A DNA stretch of 64,000 nucleotides, from the NCBI RefSeq assembly GCF_025685565.1, contig NZ_JAGSYE010000002.1:186001-250000 (forward strand). Direction: 5' to 3'. The stretch's first letter is position 1; every line of letters starts with the position of its first letter. The position numbers and the translations under genes were made by a program. The DNA comes from Granulicella aggregans (GTDB lineage: Bacteria; Acidobacteriota; Terriglobia; Terriglobales; Acidobacteriaceae). The notes below the pieces were generated by a model. It was not told the DNA's origin. It was given only the letters and a program-made list of their open reading frames with translations, and made no database searches. Shown one piece after another: positions 19,204-28,640 of this stretch.

Positions 19204-20340
19204 CTACAAGCTCCACCGCAGTCCGCAGTTCGAGCAAGCCGGTGGCGGCGCACTCGTCAGCAACCCCTCGCGAAAACGCTGATACTCCGCGCCATTCCAT
19301 ATCTCACGCAGTGTCTCCTGCGTCGCATCGCCCAGCGTGAAGCTACCGTATCCCTTCATGGAGAACGGAGCGATGCAGCAAGGAAGTACCCGCCCATTCG
19401 CCGTGATGTACATCAGTGACCACGGCCTCCGGCACAGACTCCATGGATTGTCGGTTCTCGTCATGCGGATCGACTCGCCCGGATCGACCGCCCCCGAAGC
19501 CGAGAACATCACGCCAAGCTCCTTCGCAACCTCTTCTGCCTCGCGGATCAGCGCCTCTTCCGATTCCGTCGTATGCTCGAACAGCGCAGACTCTGCCCGC
19601 GCCAGCGAATTCTCATTCGCCTCGCCGCTCTCAAAGAAAACGAGTCGCTGCAGATACACCTCGGTCACGCCAACGTCATGCGCCAGCCGCACAAAGTTCG
19701 GCAACTGGTCCACCGTCTCCCGAAGCCCCGTCAGCCAAAGCGATACTCGCGGTTTAGGAGCGTTCAACTCCCGCTGTAGCCGCGTGAAGTTCCGCACGTT
19801 CTCAACGATCTTCGCGAAGAAGTCTTTCCCCCGCACCATCTGGTAGACCTCGGACTCAGCAGCGTCAAGCGATACTCGCAACTCGTCCAGTCCGGCTTCG
19901 ATCAGCGCCCGTCCATTCGCGTCGTTCAGCAGCGTACCGTTCGTGTTGAACAGCACGTAAATGTTCCGCGCCTTCAAATATGCGACGCGCTGCGCGATGT
20001 CCTTCACCAGCATCGGCTCGCCGATCCCATGCAGCACAACGCGCGCAATGTTGGGATACTGATCGATCAGCGAAGTAAACATCTCCCACGGCATGTCTGC
20101 CTCGGGCTCAAGCTGCTCATAGGTCCGCGGGCAGGTGACGCACAGCAGGTTGCACCGATTCGTAGTCTCGAGATAGAGACACACCGGCTCATGGTTCGCC
20201 ACCGGAAGCAGGGCCTCTTCCGGCTTCTGGAAGTACCGCCGCATCTCGTTCTTCTCTTCTTCAGCGCGCTGCGCCTCGGGCGAAAGCCGGTCGTCTTCAG
20301 CCGTCTTACTGGATGGAATGATGGGAAGCAGTGTGCTCAT
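19204..20340 (-). CDS. Radical SAM / SPASM domain enzyme
   Basis: A 378-residue enzyme. The radical SAM cluster motif CNLLCVTC is at about residues 62-69, with GEPML in the SAM-binding region. A SPASM-type C-terminus has Cys in SLCRRPWS, LPCCIAP and PACSNCG, so one or two extra Fe-S clusters are likely. It overlaps the upstream GT87-like gene by 4 nt. No RiPP precursor peptide is seen nearby, so a carbohydrate or lipid substrate fits the context better than peptide maturation (inference). The reaction is unknown. Confidence 0.85.
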   Translation of the reverse strand: MSTLLPIIPSSKTAEDDRLSPEAQRAEEEKNEMRRYFQKPEEALLPVANHEPVCLYLETTNRCNLLCVTCPRTYEQLEPEADMPWEMFTSLIDQYPNIARVVLHGIGEPMLVKDIAQRVAYLKARNIYVLFNTNGTLLNDANGRALIEAGLDELRVSLDAAESEVYQMVRGKDFFAKIVENVRNFTRLQRELNAPKPRVSLWLTGLRETVDQLPNFVRLAHDVGVTEVYLQRLVFFESGEANENSLARAESALFEHTTESEEALIREAEEVAKELGVMFSASGAVDPGESIRMTRTDNPWSLCRRPWSLMYITANGRVLPCCIAPFSMKGYGSFTLGDATQETLREIWNGAEYQRFREGLLTSAPPPACSNCGLRWSL

Positions 20341-21743
20341 AGGGTCTCTCTCGCAGGTTCAGCCTGGATCATGTACTGCCGGTGTACCGGCCACTTGCGC
20401 ATCACTGCCTCGATTATCGCGGCAGCCAGCACCATCGCATAGAGATATTTATTTGCCAGGAACATCTTGGGCCCGGGCTCCGCCAGATCGGTCGTATACC
20501 AATAAAAAAATCCCGTGAGATACGTCAACACCGTCAAACTCGGCACCAACGCAAGGAACGGCACCAGCCACACGATGTACCAGGGATAGTGCGGCGAAAA
20601 CAGAAGCATCAGAGCGAACGCCAGCCCAAACGCTGGCAACAGAAACTCACTCTGATTCGATTCCTTCGCCACCTTGAGCGCCCAGAACGTGACCGATGCA
20701 AACACAACCACGCAGAATCCCAGGAACACCGCCGCTGGCAACGCATGCAGCCCCGGGACCTCCTGCACCAGCTGCAGCAGGAAGTACCTCGCTCCCGACT
20801 GCATTCCTTCTTCTTCGACATAGCCACCGAGAAATCCAAATACCATCATTCCCACCGAGGAGTAAGCCGCATACCCCGCTACAATCAGCGCGAAGACCAC
20901 AGCCGGCATCTTCCAGTCCCATCCGCGTAACCAGATCTTCCCCGTTCTGGGCTCCCTCAGCATCAACGCTGGCAGCAGCACCAGCGGGTACATCTTGGTC
21001 ATCACCGCCAGCCCGAGAAACAACCCAGTCACCACCGGCTTTCGTCGATATCGAAACAATAGAGCCAGCGCAATGAACGCCATCGCCACTGAGTCCAGAT
21101 GCCCCGAGTCCCCAATCTCCCAGATCAACAACGGGCACCATGCATAGATCAGAGTCTGCTCTCGCCGCACGCCCATCTCTCTCAGCAGCGCCACCAGAGC
21201 CCACATCGTCAGACCTTCAAACAGCACCATCGCCGTCTTCATAAACGTCATGGTCGGACTGATAAACGTAATCAGGTAGAAGAGAGCCTGCGCCGCCGGC
21301 GGATAGATCGTATGCGCGTAATCCCGCCGATTCATGTTGTCGAACAGGTCCTGGTTCGGCGCCCGCAGAGACGCCAGCGCCTTGTCACCCGGCACATAGC
21401 GATACGGGTTGATATGCGCATGCTGAACCACCCCATCCCACGCATACCGGTACACATCGGACGACATCGCCGGATCGTCATAGAGCGTCACCAGTCTGCA
21501 CGCAATCGCGACCGCAAGAATAATCGGAAACGTAAAGCGGTCTATCTCGCTCGTCAGAAGGATCACGATGGCCGCCACATACAGCACCACCGAGTACCCC
21601 GACACACCCGAGTGCCCAATCGTGAAGTGATCGTTTTCGCTCACCAGCTGCCGTGCAAGCGCCAGCATCCCGGCACCAATCAACAGCAACGCCGAGTTCG
21701 TCTGCCATGCCCTGCTTCGGTGCCACTCTAACTGCGTCGTCAT
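20337..21743 (-). CDS. Polyprenyl-phosphate-dependent membrane mannosyltransferase-like (GT87/GT-C)
   Basis: A 468-residue integral membrane protein with about eleven hydrophobic segments. The first loop SSDVYRYAWDGVVQHAHINP has the Asp-Tyr-Arg-Tyr pattern common in actinobacterial-type alpha-mannosyltransferases (DUF2029/GT87), and YPPAAQALFYL follows. It probably transfers a sugar from a polyprenyl-phosphate donor outside the membrane. It overlaps both neighbours by 4 nt (ATGA), implying coupled translation. The exact sugar and acceptor are not known. Confidence 0.8.
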   Translation of the reverse strand: MTTQLEWHRSRAWQTNSALLLIGAGMLALARQLVSENDHFTIGHSGVSGYSVVLYVAAIVILLTSEIDRFTFPIILAVAIACRLVTLYDDPAMSSDVYRYAWDGVVQHAHINPYRYVPGDKALASLRAPNQDLFDNMNRRDYAHTIYPPAAQALFYLITFISPTMTFMKTAMVLFEGLTMWALVALLREMGVRREQTLIYAWCPLLIWEIGDSGHLDSVAMAFIALALLFRYRRKPVVTGLFLGLAVMTKMYPLVLLPALMLREPRTGKIWLRGWDWKMPAVVFALIVAGYAAYSSVGMMVFGFLGGYVEEEGMQSGARYFLLQLVQEVPGLHALPAAVFLGFCVVVFASVTFWALKVAKESNQSEFLLPAFGLAFALMLLFSPHYPWYIVWLVPFLALVPSLTVLTYLTGFFYWYTTDLAEPGPKMFLANKYLYAMVLAAAIIEAVMRKWPVHRQYMIQAEPARETL

Positions 21744-22492
21744 ACGGCCACGATCTCGCGCAATCCCGCCAGAAACTCCTTCGTATGCGGTGCCTCGTAC
21801 CCTGCAATCCCCGCAAACTCTGGCATCTTGCCGTCGATCAACTCACCGCGCAGAATCGCGAGCGTGGCTCCATCGTCCACGTCATACCACAGCGGCAGCC
21901 GCACGACTTCAATGCCCGCCTCGCGCGCCCGTTCTATCGTCTCTTCGCAGACGCTGGCTGTGCTCCACGTGATGTTCTCGAACACCGCTGCATGGGCGAG
22001 TTTCAAGCCAATAAGGTAGTAACCCCCGTCCTGCGATGGCCCCAGCACGATGCGGTCGCCCTCGCGCGCAAGCTCTGCCACTGCCTGTTCAAACGCCGCC
22101 TTCGGCACCGTGGGAGAGTCAGAATCGATCAGACAGACACTCCCGTATCCACAAGCAAGTATGTCCTCAGCTGCTGCCAGCAACCGCTCGCCAAACTTGT
22201 CTCCTCGCTGCGCAATCAGCTTGAACTTCGCCGGCAGCAAATCATCGAACGCCGCCTCGTCACCGGCCGGCGTATAGCAGACCATACCCTCAGCGCCGGA
22301 AACCTTTGCCAGCCCATCTGCCGTGTCTTTGAGAAAACAGATATTCAGCGCCGCAGACTGCTCGAGCGTAAGCGGCGGAGCCAGCCGCGTCTTAACCTTT
22401 CCCACCCGCGGAGCCTTCGCCATGATCGCCATCGCGCACTGCGAAGCCCGCCCACCCACACCCTCACCCGACCTCAAAATCTGATAGCCCAT
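21740..22492 (-). CDS. DUF2064 / TIGR04282 family glycosyltransferase-like protein
   Basis: A 250-residue GT-A-fold protein: AIMAKAPRVGKVKTRLAPPL near the N-terminus (nucleotide-binding loop), LIDSDSPTVP, and GPSQDGGYYLIGL in the middle. TIGR04282 members occur in arsenosugar clusters and elsewhere, and biochemical roles are mostly unproven. ATG 22492 is used; a TTG three bases earlier and an ATG at 22432 are alternatives. It overlaps the GT87-like gene and is 43 nt downstream of the methyltransferase. Confidence 0.8.
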   Translation of the reverse strand: MGYQILRSGEGVGGRASQCAMAIMAKAPRVGKVKTRLAPPLTLEQSAALNICFLKDTADGLAKVSGAEGMVCYTPAGDEAAFDDLLPAKFKLIAQRGDKFGERLLAAAEDILACGYGSVCLIDSDSPTVPKAAFEQAVAELAREGDRIVLGPSQDGGYYLIGLKLAHAAVFENITWSTASVCEETIERAREAGIEVVRLPLWYDVDDGATLAILRGELIDGKMPEFAGIAGYEAPHTKEFLAGLREIVAV

Positions 22493-22535
22493 CAAGTCTG
22501 CTCGTCCTGTTGTTTTTTTTGTTCTAGCCGTGATC

Positions 22536-23249
22536 CTATGCTGCGGCTTCTACTTCGCTGCTCTTCTCACACACCGCGTACTGATACCACCCGTCGTACT
22601 CAATCTTCATCGAGCCCCAGGGTTGCGACCCAATCAACTTCGCGAAATCCAGTCGCGACATCACATCCGCCTGTTGCGGCTCGCGAAACCCTCCCGCCGG
22701 CGTATACGGAAACTTCGAGAGGATCCACATACAGCTCAGCGGAATCCTCGTCCGAAATCCCGAGGTCGGTTCCGCAATAAAACATCGGCCGCCCGGCCTC
22801 AGTACTCGGAACACCTCACGCACGACCGTCTCCCGGTCGGGCACTATCAGGAAGAGTCTTGACATCACCACGGCATCGACACGACAAAGACCCTCTGGCA
22901 GCGCATGGGCATCGCCCTTGCGAAACTCACAGTTCGCCAGCCGCCGCCGGAGCGCCCGACGCTTCGCTCTTGAGAGCAGATTTTCAGAGAGATCGATCCC
23001 GGTAGTCTGCAACTGCGGATACTCATCCGCCAGCCGGCACGAGTAAAACCCTGGCCCGCAGCCCACCTCTAAAACATGTGTTCCTGGTTCCGGCCCGCCC
23101 GCCGGGAACAAAGAACTTGCGATCTCCGGTGTGTGATCGCGAAAGAGATACTCCCGGCACAGAGCATAGAACCACGAACATCGCTCAAACAGGCTCTCCG
23201 GCTGATGAACGAAGACTGAGCCGGGAAGTTTACAGTCGCTTGTATCCAT
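22536..23249 (-). CDS. Class I SAM-dependent methyltransferase
   Basis: A 237-residue methyltransferase with motif I VLEVGCGPGFYSCRLA, the acidic TGIDLSENLL after strand 2, and VFRVLRPGGRCFIAEP as post-motif. The substrate cannot be read from the sequence; small-molecule or lipid methylation is likely given the neighbouring glycosyltransferases. It opens the six-gene leftward operon that runs to 17713. A promoter would lie in the 200-bp gap before it. Confidence 0.85.
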   Translation of the reverse strand: MDTSDCKLPGSVFVHQPESLFERCSWFYALCREYLFRDHTPEIASSLFPAGGPEPGTHVLEVGCGPGFYSCRLADEYPQLQTTGIDLSENLLSRAKRRALRRRLANCEFRKGDAHALPEGLCRVDAVVMSRLFLIVPDRETVVREVFRVLRPGGRCFIAEPTSGFRTRIPLSCMWILSKFPYTPAGGFREPQQADVMSRLDFAKLIGSQPWGSMKIEYDGWYQYAVCEKSSEVEAAA

Positions 23250-23380
23250 TCGATATGGCCTCTGTCCTTATCTGTCGTGCGATCGCATCTTTTTGATAGT
23301 TAGATCGTTTCGTCGTCAGTTAGTTACACCAGGTCGTTCGATTGGCCGTTGTCCGTATATCTGTGATCCCCAAGATTGTA

Positions 23381-23447
23381 AGCGGAGCCGTCATCGCTGA
23401 CCATCGCAATCTTACGATGCAACTATCGGCTCAAAAACGGCTCCGCT
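23381..23447 (-). terminator. Long-loop inverted repeat after tdh
   Basis: Perfect 11-bp arms AGCGGAGCCGT (23381-23391) and ACGGCTCCGCT (23437-23447) enclose 45 nt that contain a second small stem (GCATCG with CGATGG on the minus strand). It begins 11 bp past the tdh stop. No T-run follows, so it is not a classical intrinsic terminator; a structured 3' end is the simplest reading. Confidence 0.5.
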
Positions 23448-23457
23448 CTATTTACAA

Positions 23458-24492
23458 CTACCCAACGTCGTTCCAATCCAGAATGACCTTGCCGGAGTTG
23501 CCCGAGCTCATCGCCGCGAACCCCTCCTCAAAGTCCCTCCAGTTCAGCCGGTGCGTAATGACGCCTGAAATGTCCAGGCCACTCTCCAGCATCACCGTCA
23601 TCTTGTACCAGGTCTCATACATCTCCCGGCCGTAGATGCCGCGCAGCGTCAGTTGATTGAAGATCACCTTGTTCCAATCGATTGCAATCTCTGTGGACGG
23701 AATCCCCAGCATTGAAATCTTCCCACCGTGGCTCATCGCTCCAATCATGTCGCGAAACGCCGACGGATTGCCCGACATCTCAAGGCCGACATCGAAGCCT
23801 TCGTACATGCCGAGCTTCGCCATCACATCCTTCAGCGAGGTCTCCCGCGGATCGATCGCGTGCTCGATGCCAACCTTCTTCGCCAGCTCGCGCCGGTAGG
23901 CATTCGGGTCCGAGATCACCACGAACCGTGCCCCAGCATGCTTGGCCACGGCCGCAGCCATAATCCCAATCGGCCCCGCGCCCGTCACCAACACGTCTTC
24001 ACCCAGCACGGGAAACGCCAGCGCCGTGTGAACTGCGTTCCCGAACGGGTCGAAGATGGCCGCGACGTCGTGTGGCACGCTCGGGCTGTGGTGCCATATG
24101 TTCGACATCGGCAGCACAATGAACTCCGCAAACGCTCCGTTCCGATTTACTCCAACGCCCAAAGTATGGGCGCACAGATGACGTCGCCCCGCCAGGCAGT
24201 TCCGGCACCGTCCGCAGACAACGTGGCCTTCTCCACTTACAAGTTGCCCCACGACGACGTCGGCCACGTTCGAGCCAAACGCAACTACCTCACCCACAAA
24301 TTCGTGTCCGATCACCAGCCCCTGCGGAATCGTCTTGCTCGCCCATGCGTCCCAGTCGTAGATATGCAGGTCTGTCCCGCAAATTCCCGTCTTCAGCACG
24401 CGAATCTTTACGTCGTTGATGCCCATCTCCGGCTCGGGAACGTCCTCCAGCCAGATGCCTTTCTCTGCCTTCTTCTTTACGAGTGCCTTCAC
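23458..24492 (-). CDS. tdh: L-threonine 3-dehydrogenase
   Basis: Zinc- and NAD-dependent oxidation of threonine to 2-amino-3-ketobutyrate; 344 residues from GTG 24492, where family proteins normally begin ([18 protein letters not shown]). Seen: catalytic Cys in [25 protein letters not shown], the structural zinc cysteines C-GRC-RNC-AGRRHLC, and the Rossmann motif [15 protein letters not shown]. The match to E. coli Tdh, recalled from memory, is strong over the full length. A 2-amino-3-ketobutyrate ligase (kbl), often adjacent, is not here. An upstream in-frame start at 24531 would add 13 poorly fitting residues. Confidence 0.93.
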   Translation of the reverse strand: MKALVKKKAEKGIWLEDVPEPEMGINDVKIRVLKTGICGTDLHIYDWDAWASKTIPQGLVIGHEFVGEVVAFGSNVADVVVGQLVSGEGHVVCGRCRNCLAGRRHLCAHTLGVGVNRNGAFAEFIVLPMSNIWHHSPSVPHDVAAIFDPFGNAVHTALAFPVLGEDVLVTGAGPIGIMAAAVAKHAGARFVVISDPNAYRRELAKKVGIEHAIDPRETSLKDVMAKLGMYEGFDVGLEMSGNPSAFRDMIGAMSHGGKISMLGIPSTEIAIDWNKVIFNQLTLRGIYGREMYETWYKMTVMLESGLDISGVITHRLNWRDFEEGFAAMSSGNSGKVILDWNDVG

Positions 24493-24610
24493 TTGAGTCG
24501 AACCCTTTCGCGCCCACCAACGAGCGCCCAAACCATTCTATGCGTCCTCACAATTCACCCGCTTTCAACAGAATTCCAGATACACTTCACCCCACGGATG
24601 CACACCCCAA

Positions 24611-25915
24611 ATGAGCGCTCTGGAGAAGTCGACAATGGCAACGCAATCCTCCCCTGACAAGAAAAAGAAGCACCCCAAGAAGCCCAGCCCGCCGAAGCCT
24701 CCTGTGACGCCTCCCACCCCGTCCGGACAGCCCATCTTTGGACAGCCCACGCCCTCGCCCGATCCCACCGGCTTCAAAAATCCGGTGACAGATCAGAACT
24801 TTTCGGGCATCAACGTTCCCTCCGCCGTACCCATGCCCCTCATCGCGGCGGTAGAGCCCGTCCTTACTCTCGCCCAGGTCTACGGCTCAGCCGGAGCAGC
24901 CAAGGAAGCCGCCATCGAAAAGGCAGGCCAGCTCGTCTTTCACTCCGTCGGCGACACCGGCGACGTGACCGGCCCGCAGACCCAATCTCTGGTCGCCGAT
25001 AAGATGGTCTCCGACTTCACCGAAGCCAATCCCGCCGACGTTCCATCGTTCTTCTTCCATCTAGGCGACGTCGTCTACTTCTTCGGCGAGTCGACCTACT
25101 ACTACGACCAGTTCTACGAACCCTACCGCGACTACCCGGCGCCCGTCCTCGCCCTCGCCGGCAACCACGACGGAGTCGTGTACGCCGCGGACCCCGCACC
25201 CACACTCGCCGGCTTCCTCGCCAACTTCGTCACCCCCGCGCCCGCCCAGTCGCCAGACTCCGGTGGCCTCTTCCGTACCACCATGACCCAGCCCGGCGTC
25301 TACTTCACCTTCGAAGCCCCTTTTGTTCGCATTCTCGCCCTCTACAGCAACGTCCTTGAAGATCCTGGTGTGATCTCAGCCCAGACTGGCACCGCGCAGC
25401 CGAACACTGTCCTCGACAGCCGCCAGGTCGACTTCCTCACTGCTGCCCTTACTCGCATCAAGAGCGAAGACTTCACCGGCGCGGTCATCATCGCTGTCCA
25501 CCACCCTCCCTTCACCGGAGGCGCGACCCACGGCGGTAGCCCGCTCATGCTCGCCGACATCGACTCCGCCTGCATGGCTGCCGGCGTCTGGCCTCACGCC
25601 GTCCTCTCGGGCCACGCCCACAACTATCAAAGATTTACCCGGAGCTTCTCGGACGGAACGGAAGCCGCTTATCTCGTTGCTGGATGCGGCGGCCACTCGC
25701 CGCTCTCACCGATGAGCGCCACCCTACGCACACCCTTCCCCATCGACAGCACCCTCACGCTCGAGAACTACGACGCCTCCGACTTCGGCTACCTGCGCAT
25801 CCTCGTCAACGCGACCGAACTCACCATCGAGTTTCACCCCGCATCAGACGGCGCCACCACGAAGACCCCCAACGACACCGTCACCATCGACCTCGCCACC
25901 CACACCGTGGTCTGA
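24611..25915 (+). CDS. Calcineurin-like metallophosphoesterase (purple acid phosphatase-like)
   Basis: A 434-residue protein. All five metallophosphoesterase blocks are seen: GDTGD, LGDVVY, GNHDG, AVHHPPF and SGHAHNYQRF, which would bind two metal ions. The N-terminus is a lysine- and proline-rich linker (KKKKHPKKPSPPKPPVTPPT), not a classical signal peptide. ATG 24611 has no ribosome site, and ATG 24635 after GGAG is an alternative. It stands alone between tdh (divergent) and the MFS gene (convergent). The substrate is unknown. Confidence 0.85.
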   Translation: MSALEKSTMATQSSPDKKKKHPKKPSPPKPPVTPPTPSGQPIFGQPTPSPDPTGFKNPVTDQNFSGINVPSAVPMPLIAAVEPVLTLAQVYGSAGAAKEAAIEKAGQLVFHSVGDTGDVTGPQTQSLVADKMVSDFTEANPADVPSFFFHLGDVVYFFGESTYYYDQFYEPYRDYPAPVLALAGNHDGVVYAADPAPTLAGFLANFVTPAPAQSPDSGGLFRTTMTQPGVYFTFEAPFVRILALYSNVLEDPGVISAQTGTAQPNTVLDSRQVDFLTAALTRIKSEDFTGAVIIAVHHPPFTGGATHGGSPLMLADIDSACMAAGVWPHAVLSGHAHNYQRFTRSFSDGTEAAYLVAGCGGHSPLSPMSATLRTPFPIDSTLTLENYDASDFGYLRILVNATELTIEFHPASDGATTKTPNDTVTIDLATHTVV

Positions 25916-25931
25916 TCCACCACGAAACATC

Positions 25932-25970
25932 GGGTGCCCCATCCATGCGGTCTCATCGCATGGGTGGGAC
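25932..25970. repeat. REP-like hairpin, family B
   Basis: Stem CCCATCCATGC (25938-25948) with GCATGGGTGGG (25958-25968), loop GGTCTCATC, preceded by GGGTGC. It lies between the convergent phosphoesterase and MFS genes and may serve both 3' ends. Confidence 0.8.
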
Positions 25971-25978
25971 CCCACACT

Positions 25979-27232
25979 CTACCCGACCCCGGAAAGGTCG
26001 TTCCCCTTCGCTTCGCCACCCAACATCGTCACCCCCGCCACAATCACGGCAACGATCACCACCGTCCCCACCATCGCAGTCTGCAGCATCCCACCCGAAT
26101 ACCGCCCCGCATATGCAGCTTGAAAGACACTGTTGCGCGAAGTCAGCAGATTCCCCAACTGATACGCCAACCCCGGGAAAACCGCCCGCACCGGCCCCGG
26201 CGACAGCTCATTCAGATGGGCCGGGATCACGCCCCATGCACCCTGCACCATGAACTGCATCAGGAACCCGCCCACCGCCATCATCACTACCGTGTGCGAC
26301 CACACCCATAACGGCACCATCGGAATGGCCAGCAACGCCGCGCACACAATCGCCTTGCGCCGCCCGATCTTTTCGGACAGCGTACCGAAGCAGATCCCGC
26401 CCAGCAGAGCTCCCACGTTCCCGACCACGACAATCAGCCCCACATTGCCCGCAGCGAACCCACGATCATGCTCCAGAAACGTCGGATACAGATCCTGCGT
26501 CCCATGGCTGAACGAAGTGAACGCCGTCATGAGCAAAATCAGGAAGAGGAACGATGGGAGGTACCGCACAAGCGTTCCCCACTCGAACGCCTTCTTCGCC
26601 CGGCCAGCCTCTCGCGACTCCAGCCACGCCGGCGACTCTTTCACATGGACGCGCAGATAAAACGCCAGCACGGCCGGCAGCGCTCCGATCATGAACATCA
26701 CCCGCCAAGGCGTTAGCATTCCGGTCCCATGGAGATGCGGAAACAGTATTCCGTAGAGCGCCGCCGCCAGCAGGCTTCCCACGACATAGCCTTCCTGCAG
26801 AAGCCCGGAGAAGAATCCTCGTGCTTCGCTCGGCAGCGTCTCAAACGCCAACGCCGCGCCAACGCCCCACTCCCCACCCATCGCGATCCCAAACAGGGCC
26901 CGGCACACCAGAAAGCTATGCAATCCTGGCGCAAACGCCGAAGCCAGCTCGAAGATCGAAAACGAGATCACGTTGACCATGAGCGTCGGCCGACGGCCGA
27001 ACCGCTCAGCCATCGCGCCAAACAACAACGCCCCAACGGGCCGCATTACCAGCGTCCAGAAGATTGACTCAGCAATCTGCTTGATACCGACATGAAAGTC
27101 CGCTGCGATCGCCCGCAGGCACACCGTCAGCAGGAAAAAATCGAAGGCGTCCAGCGTCCAGCCCAGGAAACATGCGCTGAATGTGTTGCGTTGAACTTTT
27201 GTAAGAGATTTGATCTGACGCAGCAGGGCCAT
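25979..27232 (-). CDS. MFS transporter, SHS-like (lactate/sialate type)
   Basis: A 417-residue carrier with about twelve membrane segments. Seen: the N-terminal Asp-containing SACFLGWTLDAFDFFLL helix, the loop 2-3 motif GAMAERFGRRPTLM, GGEWGVGAALA in helix 4-5, and a second FGTLSEKIGRRKA loop in the C-half. This pattern fits the sialate:H+/lactate symporter group. The substrate is probably an organic acid but cannot be fixed from sequence. It ends next to a REP hairpin and has no co-transcribed enzyme. Confidence 0.85.
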   Translation of the reverse strand: MALLRQIKSLTKVQRNTFSACFLGWTLDAFDFFLLTVCLRAIAADFHVGIKQIAESIFWTLVMRPVGALLFGAMAERFGRRPTLMVNVISFSIFELASAFAPGLHSFLVCRALFGIAMGGEWGVGAALAFETLPSEARGFFSGLLQEGYVVGSLLAAALYGILFPHLHGTGMLTPWRVMFMIGALPAVLAFYLRVHVKESPAWLESREAGRAKKAFEWGTLVRYLPSFLFLILLMTAFTSFSHGTQDLYPTFLEHDRGFAAGNVGLIVVVGNVGALLGGICFGTLSEKIGRRKAIVCAALLAIPMVPLWVWSHTVVMMAVGGFLMQFMVQGAWGVIPAHLNELSPGPVRAVFPGLAYQLGNLLTSRNSVFQAAYAGRYSGGMLQTAMVGTVVIVAVIVAGVTMLGGEAKGNDLSGVG

Positions 27233-27373
27233 ATCTTCGCCATGCTAGCATCTCGGGCGAACTTCACCCGCCTAAGCCTATGTCACCCTTCGCAAACGGG
27301 TTCCCCGGCGAGCGCACTTTGCTCCCTGGGGTGGGGAGGCGGAGGATCTGCTGTCCTCCCCTTGCCACAGCTC

Positions 27374-28192
27374 CTACAGCTTCGCTCCCAGCGGAGTCTG
27401 CATCCGCTGCATTACCGCAGGCTCAACAGCCGTCTCGTCCACGTACTTACTCAGCAACTGATGATGCAGGCAGTACAGCGCCAGCTCCAGCCGATCGGAA
27501 ACCCCCAGCTTGTCGTACACCTTCCGCAGATAGTTTTTGATCACCTGCTCGGTCGTGCCAATCTGGTACGCGATCTCCTTGTTCCGCATCCCTCGCGTGA
27601 TGCACCCGATGATCGCAATCTCTTTCTTCGAAAGCTTCGGCTGCACCCGCGGATTGGTCAGTGAACTGGCCTGCGATCGGTACGCATCGATCACCCAACT
27701 GATCGACTGGTTGTCGATCCATGTCTCGCCTTCGGCAATCTTCCGCACGCACTTGATGAGTAGATCAGGCGTAATCGAGCGTGGCACCACTCCCCGAACT
27801 CCACGGCGATAGAGCTCTACCGTGTTCATCTCATCGCTCTCGACAACCTGCACAATCAGCTTCGCGCCCGGCGCGCGCCGAACCAGCTCGGGAATCGCAT
27901 CGACCGTCCCCGAGATCAACTGCCCCTCCAGCACCACGACGTCTGTCGGAAACCGCTGCAGCGCCGCGTACAGGTTCGCCAGGTTCTCTGCCTGTGCCAC
28001 CACACGGATATCGTCCTCGAGCGCAAATACTTTTCTCAGACCAACGCGGTAGATGGCCTGTGAATCGGCAAGGATCACGCGAATGCCTGCGCCCGCCTCG
28101 GGTGCCGGGGCGCCAGCCGACGTTCCCACGGTGGCAGAGGGATCCCCATCTCGTGAGGTTGCTGCCTTCGGTTCTGTCTTTTCAAACATCAT
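27374..28192 (-). CDS. LuxR/NarL-type regulator with degenerate receiver domain
   Basis: A 272-residue protein with a 35-residue Ala/Gly-rich leader, a receiver-like domain (about 37-155) and a LuxR HTH (about 200-262, LSKKEIAIIGCITRGMRNKE). The receiver is atypical: the acidic pair is reduced (ILADSQ), the phosphoacceptor Asp is Glu89 (VVVLEGQLISG), and the conserved Lys region reads GVVPRS. It is therefore probably not phosphorylated normally. ATG 28192 follows AGGTG. It lies 4 nt after a PilZ gene, so the pair is co-transcribed, which may link it to cyclic-di-GMP signalling (inference). Confidence 0.88.
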   Translation of the reverse strand: MMFEKTEPKAATSRDGDPSATVGTSAGAPAPEAGAGIRVILADSQAIYRVGLRKVFALEDDIRVVAQAENLANLYAALQRFPTDVVVLEGQLISGTVDAIPELVRRAPGAKLIVQVVESDEMNTVELYRRGVRGVVPRSITPDLLIKCVRKIAEGETWIDNQSISWVIDAYRSQASSLTNPRVQPKLSKKEIAIIGCITRGMRNKEIAYQIGTTEQVIKNYLRKVYDKLGVSDRLELALYCLHHQLLSKYVDETAVEPAVMQRMQTPLGAKL

Positions 28193-28196
28193 GAAA

Positions 28197-28523
28197 TTAC
28201 ACCTTTAGAAAGTATTCATCGATTACAGCAGCGGCTCGCATTACGTCCTCTGCGTGCTGGTGTCGCACGATGCGACCCGTGCAGTGAATCATGACGTCGT
28301 TCGCTGCTCCCATCACTGCGGAGGGCATCGTCATCGTGAAAACAACCCGGCTGCCAACCGGAGGCAGGCGATCTGCGGAGAAGAGAAGCCCATTTGCCGA
28401 AACATCCACCGTCACTGCCTCCAACGGTCCGCTTTCGGTTGCGAGCACCACTGCAAGCTGCATCGGGAACCGCACCGACGCCCGCACTGCATTGCGCCCA
28501 TCAAACTGCTGCAATTGTCCCAT
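28197..28523 (-). CDS. PilZ domain protein
   Basis: A small single-domain protein (108 residues from ATG 28523; a GTG at 28583 would add 20). PilZ-like features are seen: arginines in RNAVRASVRF followed by VDVSANGLLFSADRLP, which corresponds to the RxxxR and D/NxSxxG c-di-GMP contacts. It probably binds cyclic-di-GMP and passes the signal to a partner. The gene ends 4 nt before the degenerate-receiver regulator, a likely functional pair. Confidence 0.75.
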   Translation of the reverse strand: MGQLQQFDGRNAVRASVRFPMQLAVVLATESGPLEAVTVDVSANGLLFSADRLPPVGSRVVFTMTMPSAVMGAANDVMIHCTGRIVRHQHAEDVMRAAAVIDEYFLKV

Positions 28524-28640
28524 GCCCCTGTTACCTCGGTTACCTGCCAATATCAAACTCGCACATCGATCGACAACAGTCACTTTATTTTCTGCCGGCT
28601 CCGGGTACGGCAGCCCATGAGCCTGAATTACGATCGTTCT

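Noticed and set aside
18425..23249. RiPP (modified peptide) cluster with radical SAM plus peptidase
   Set aside because: No precursor peptide or RRE domain is seen, and neighbours are glycosyltransferases.
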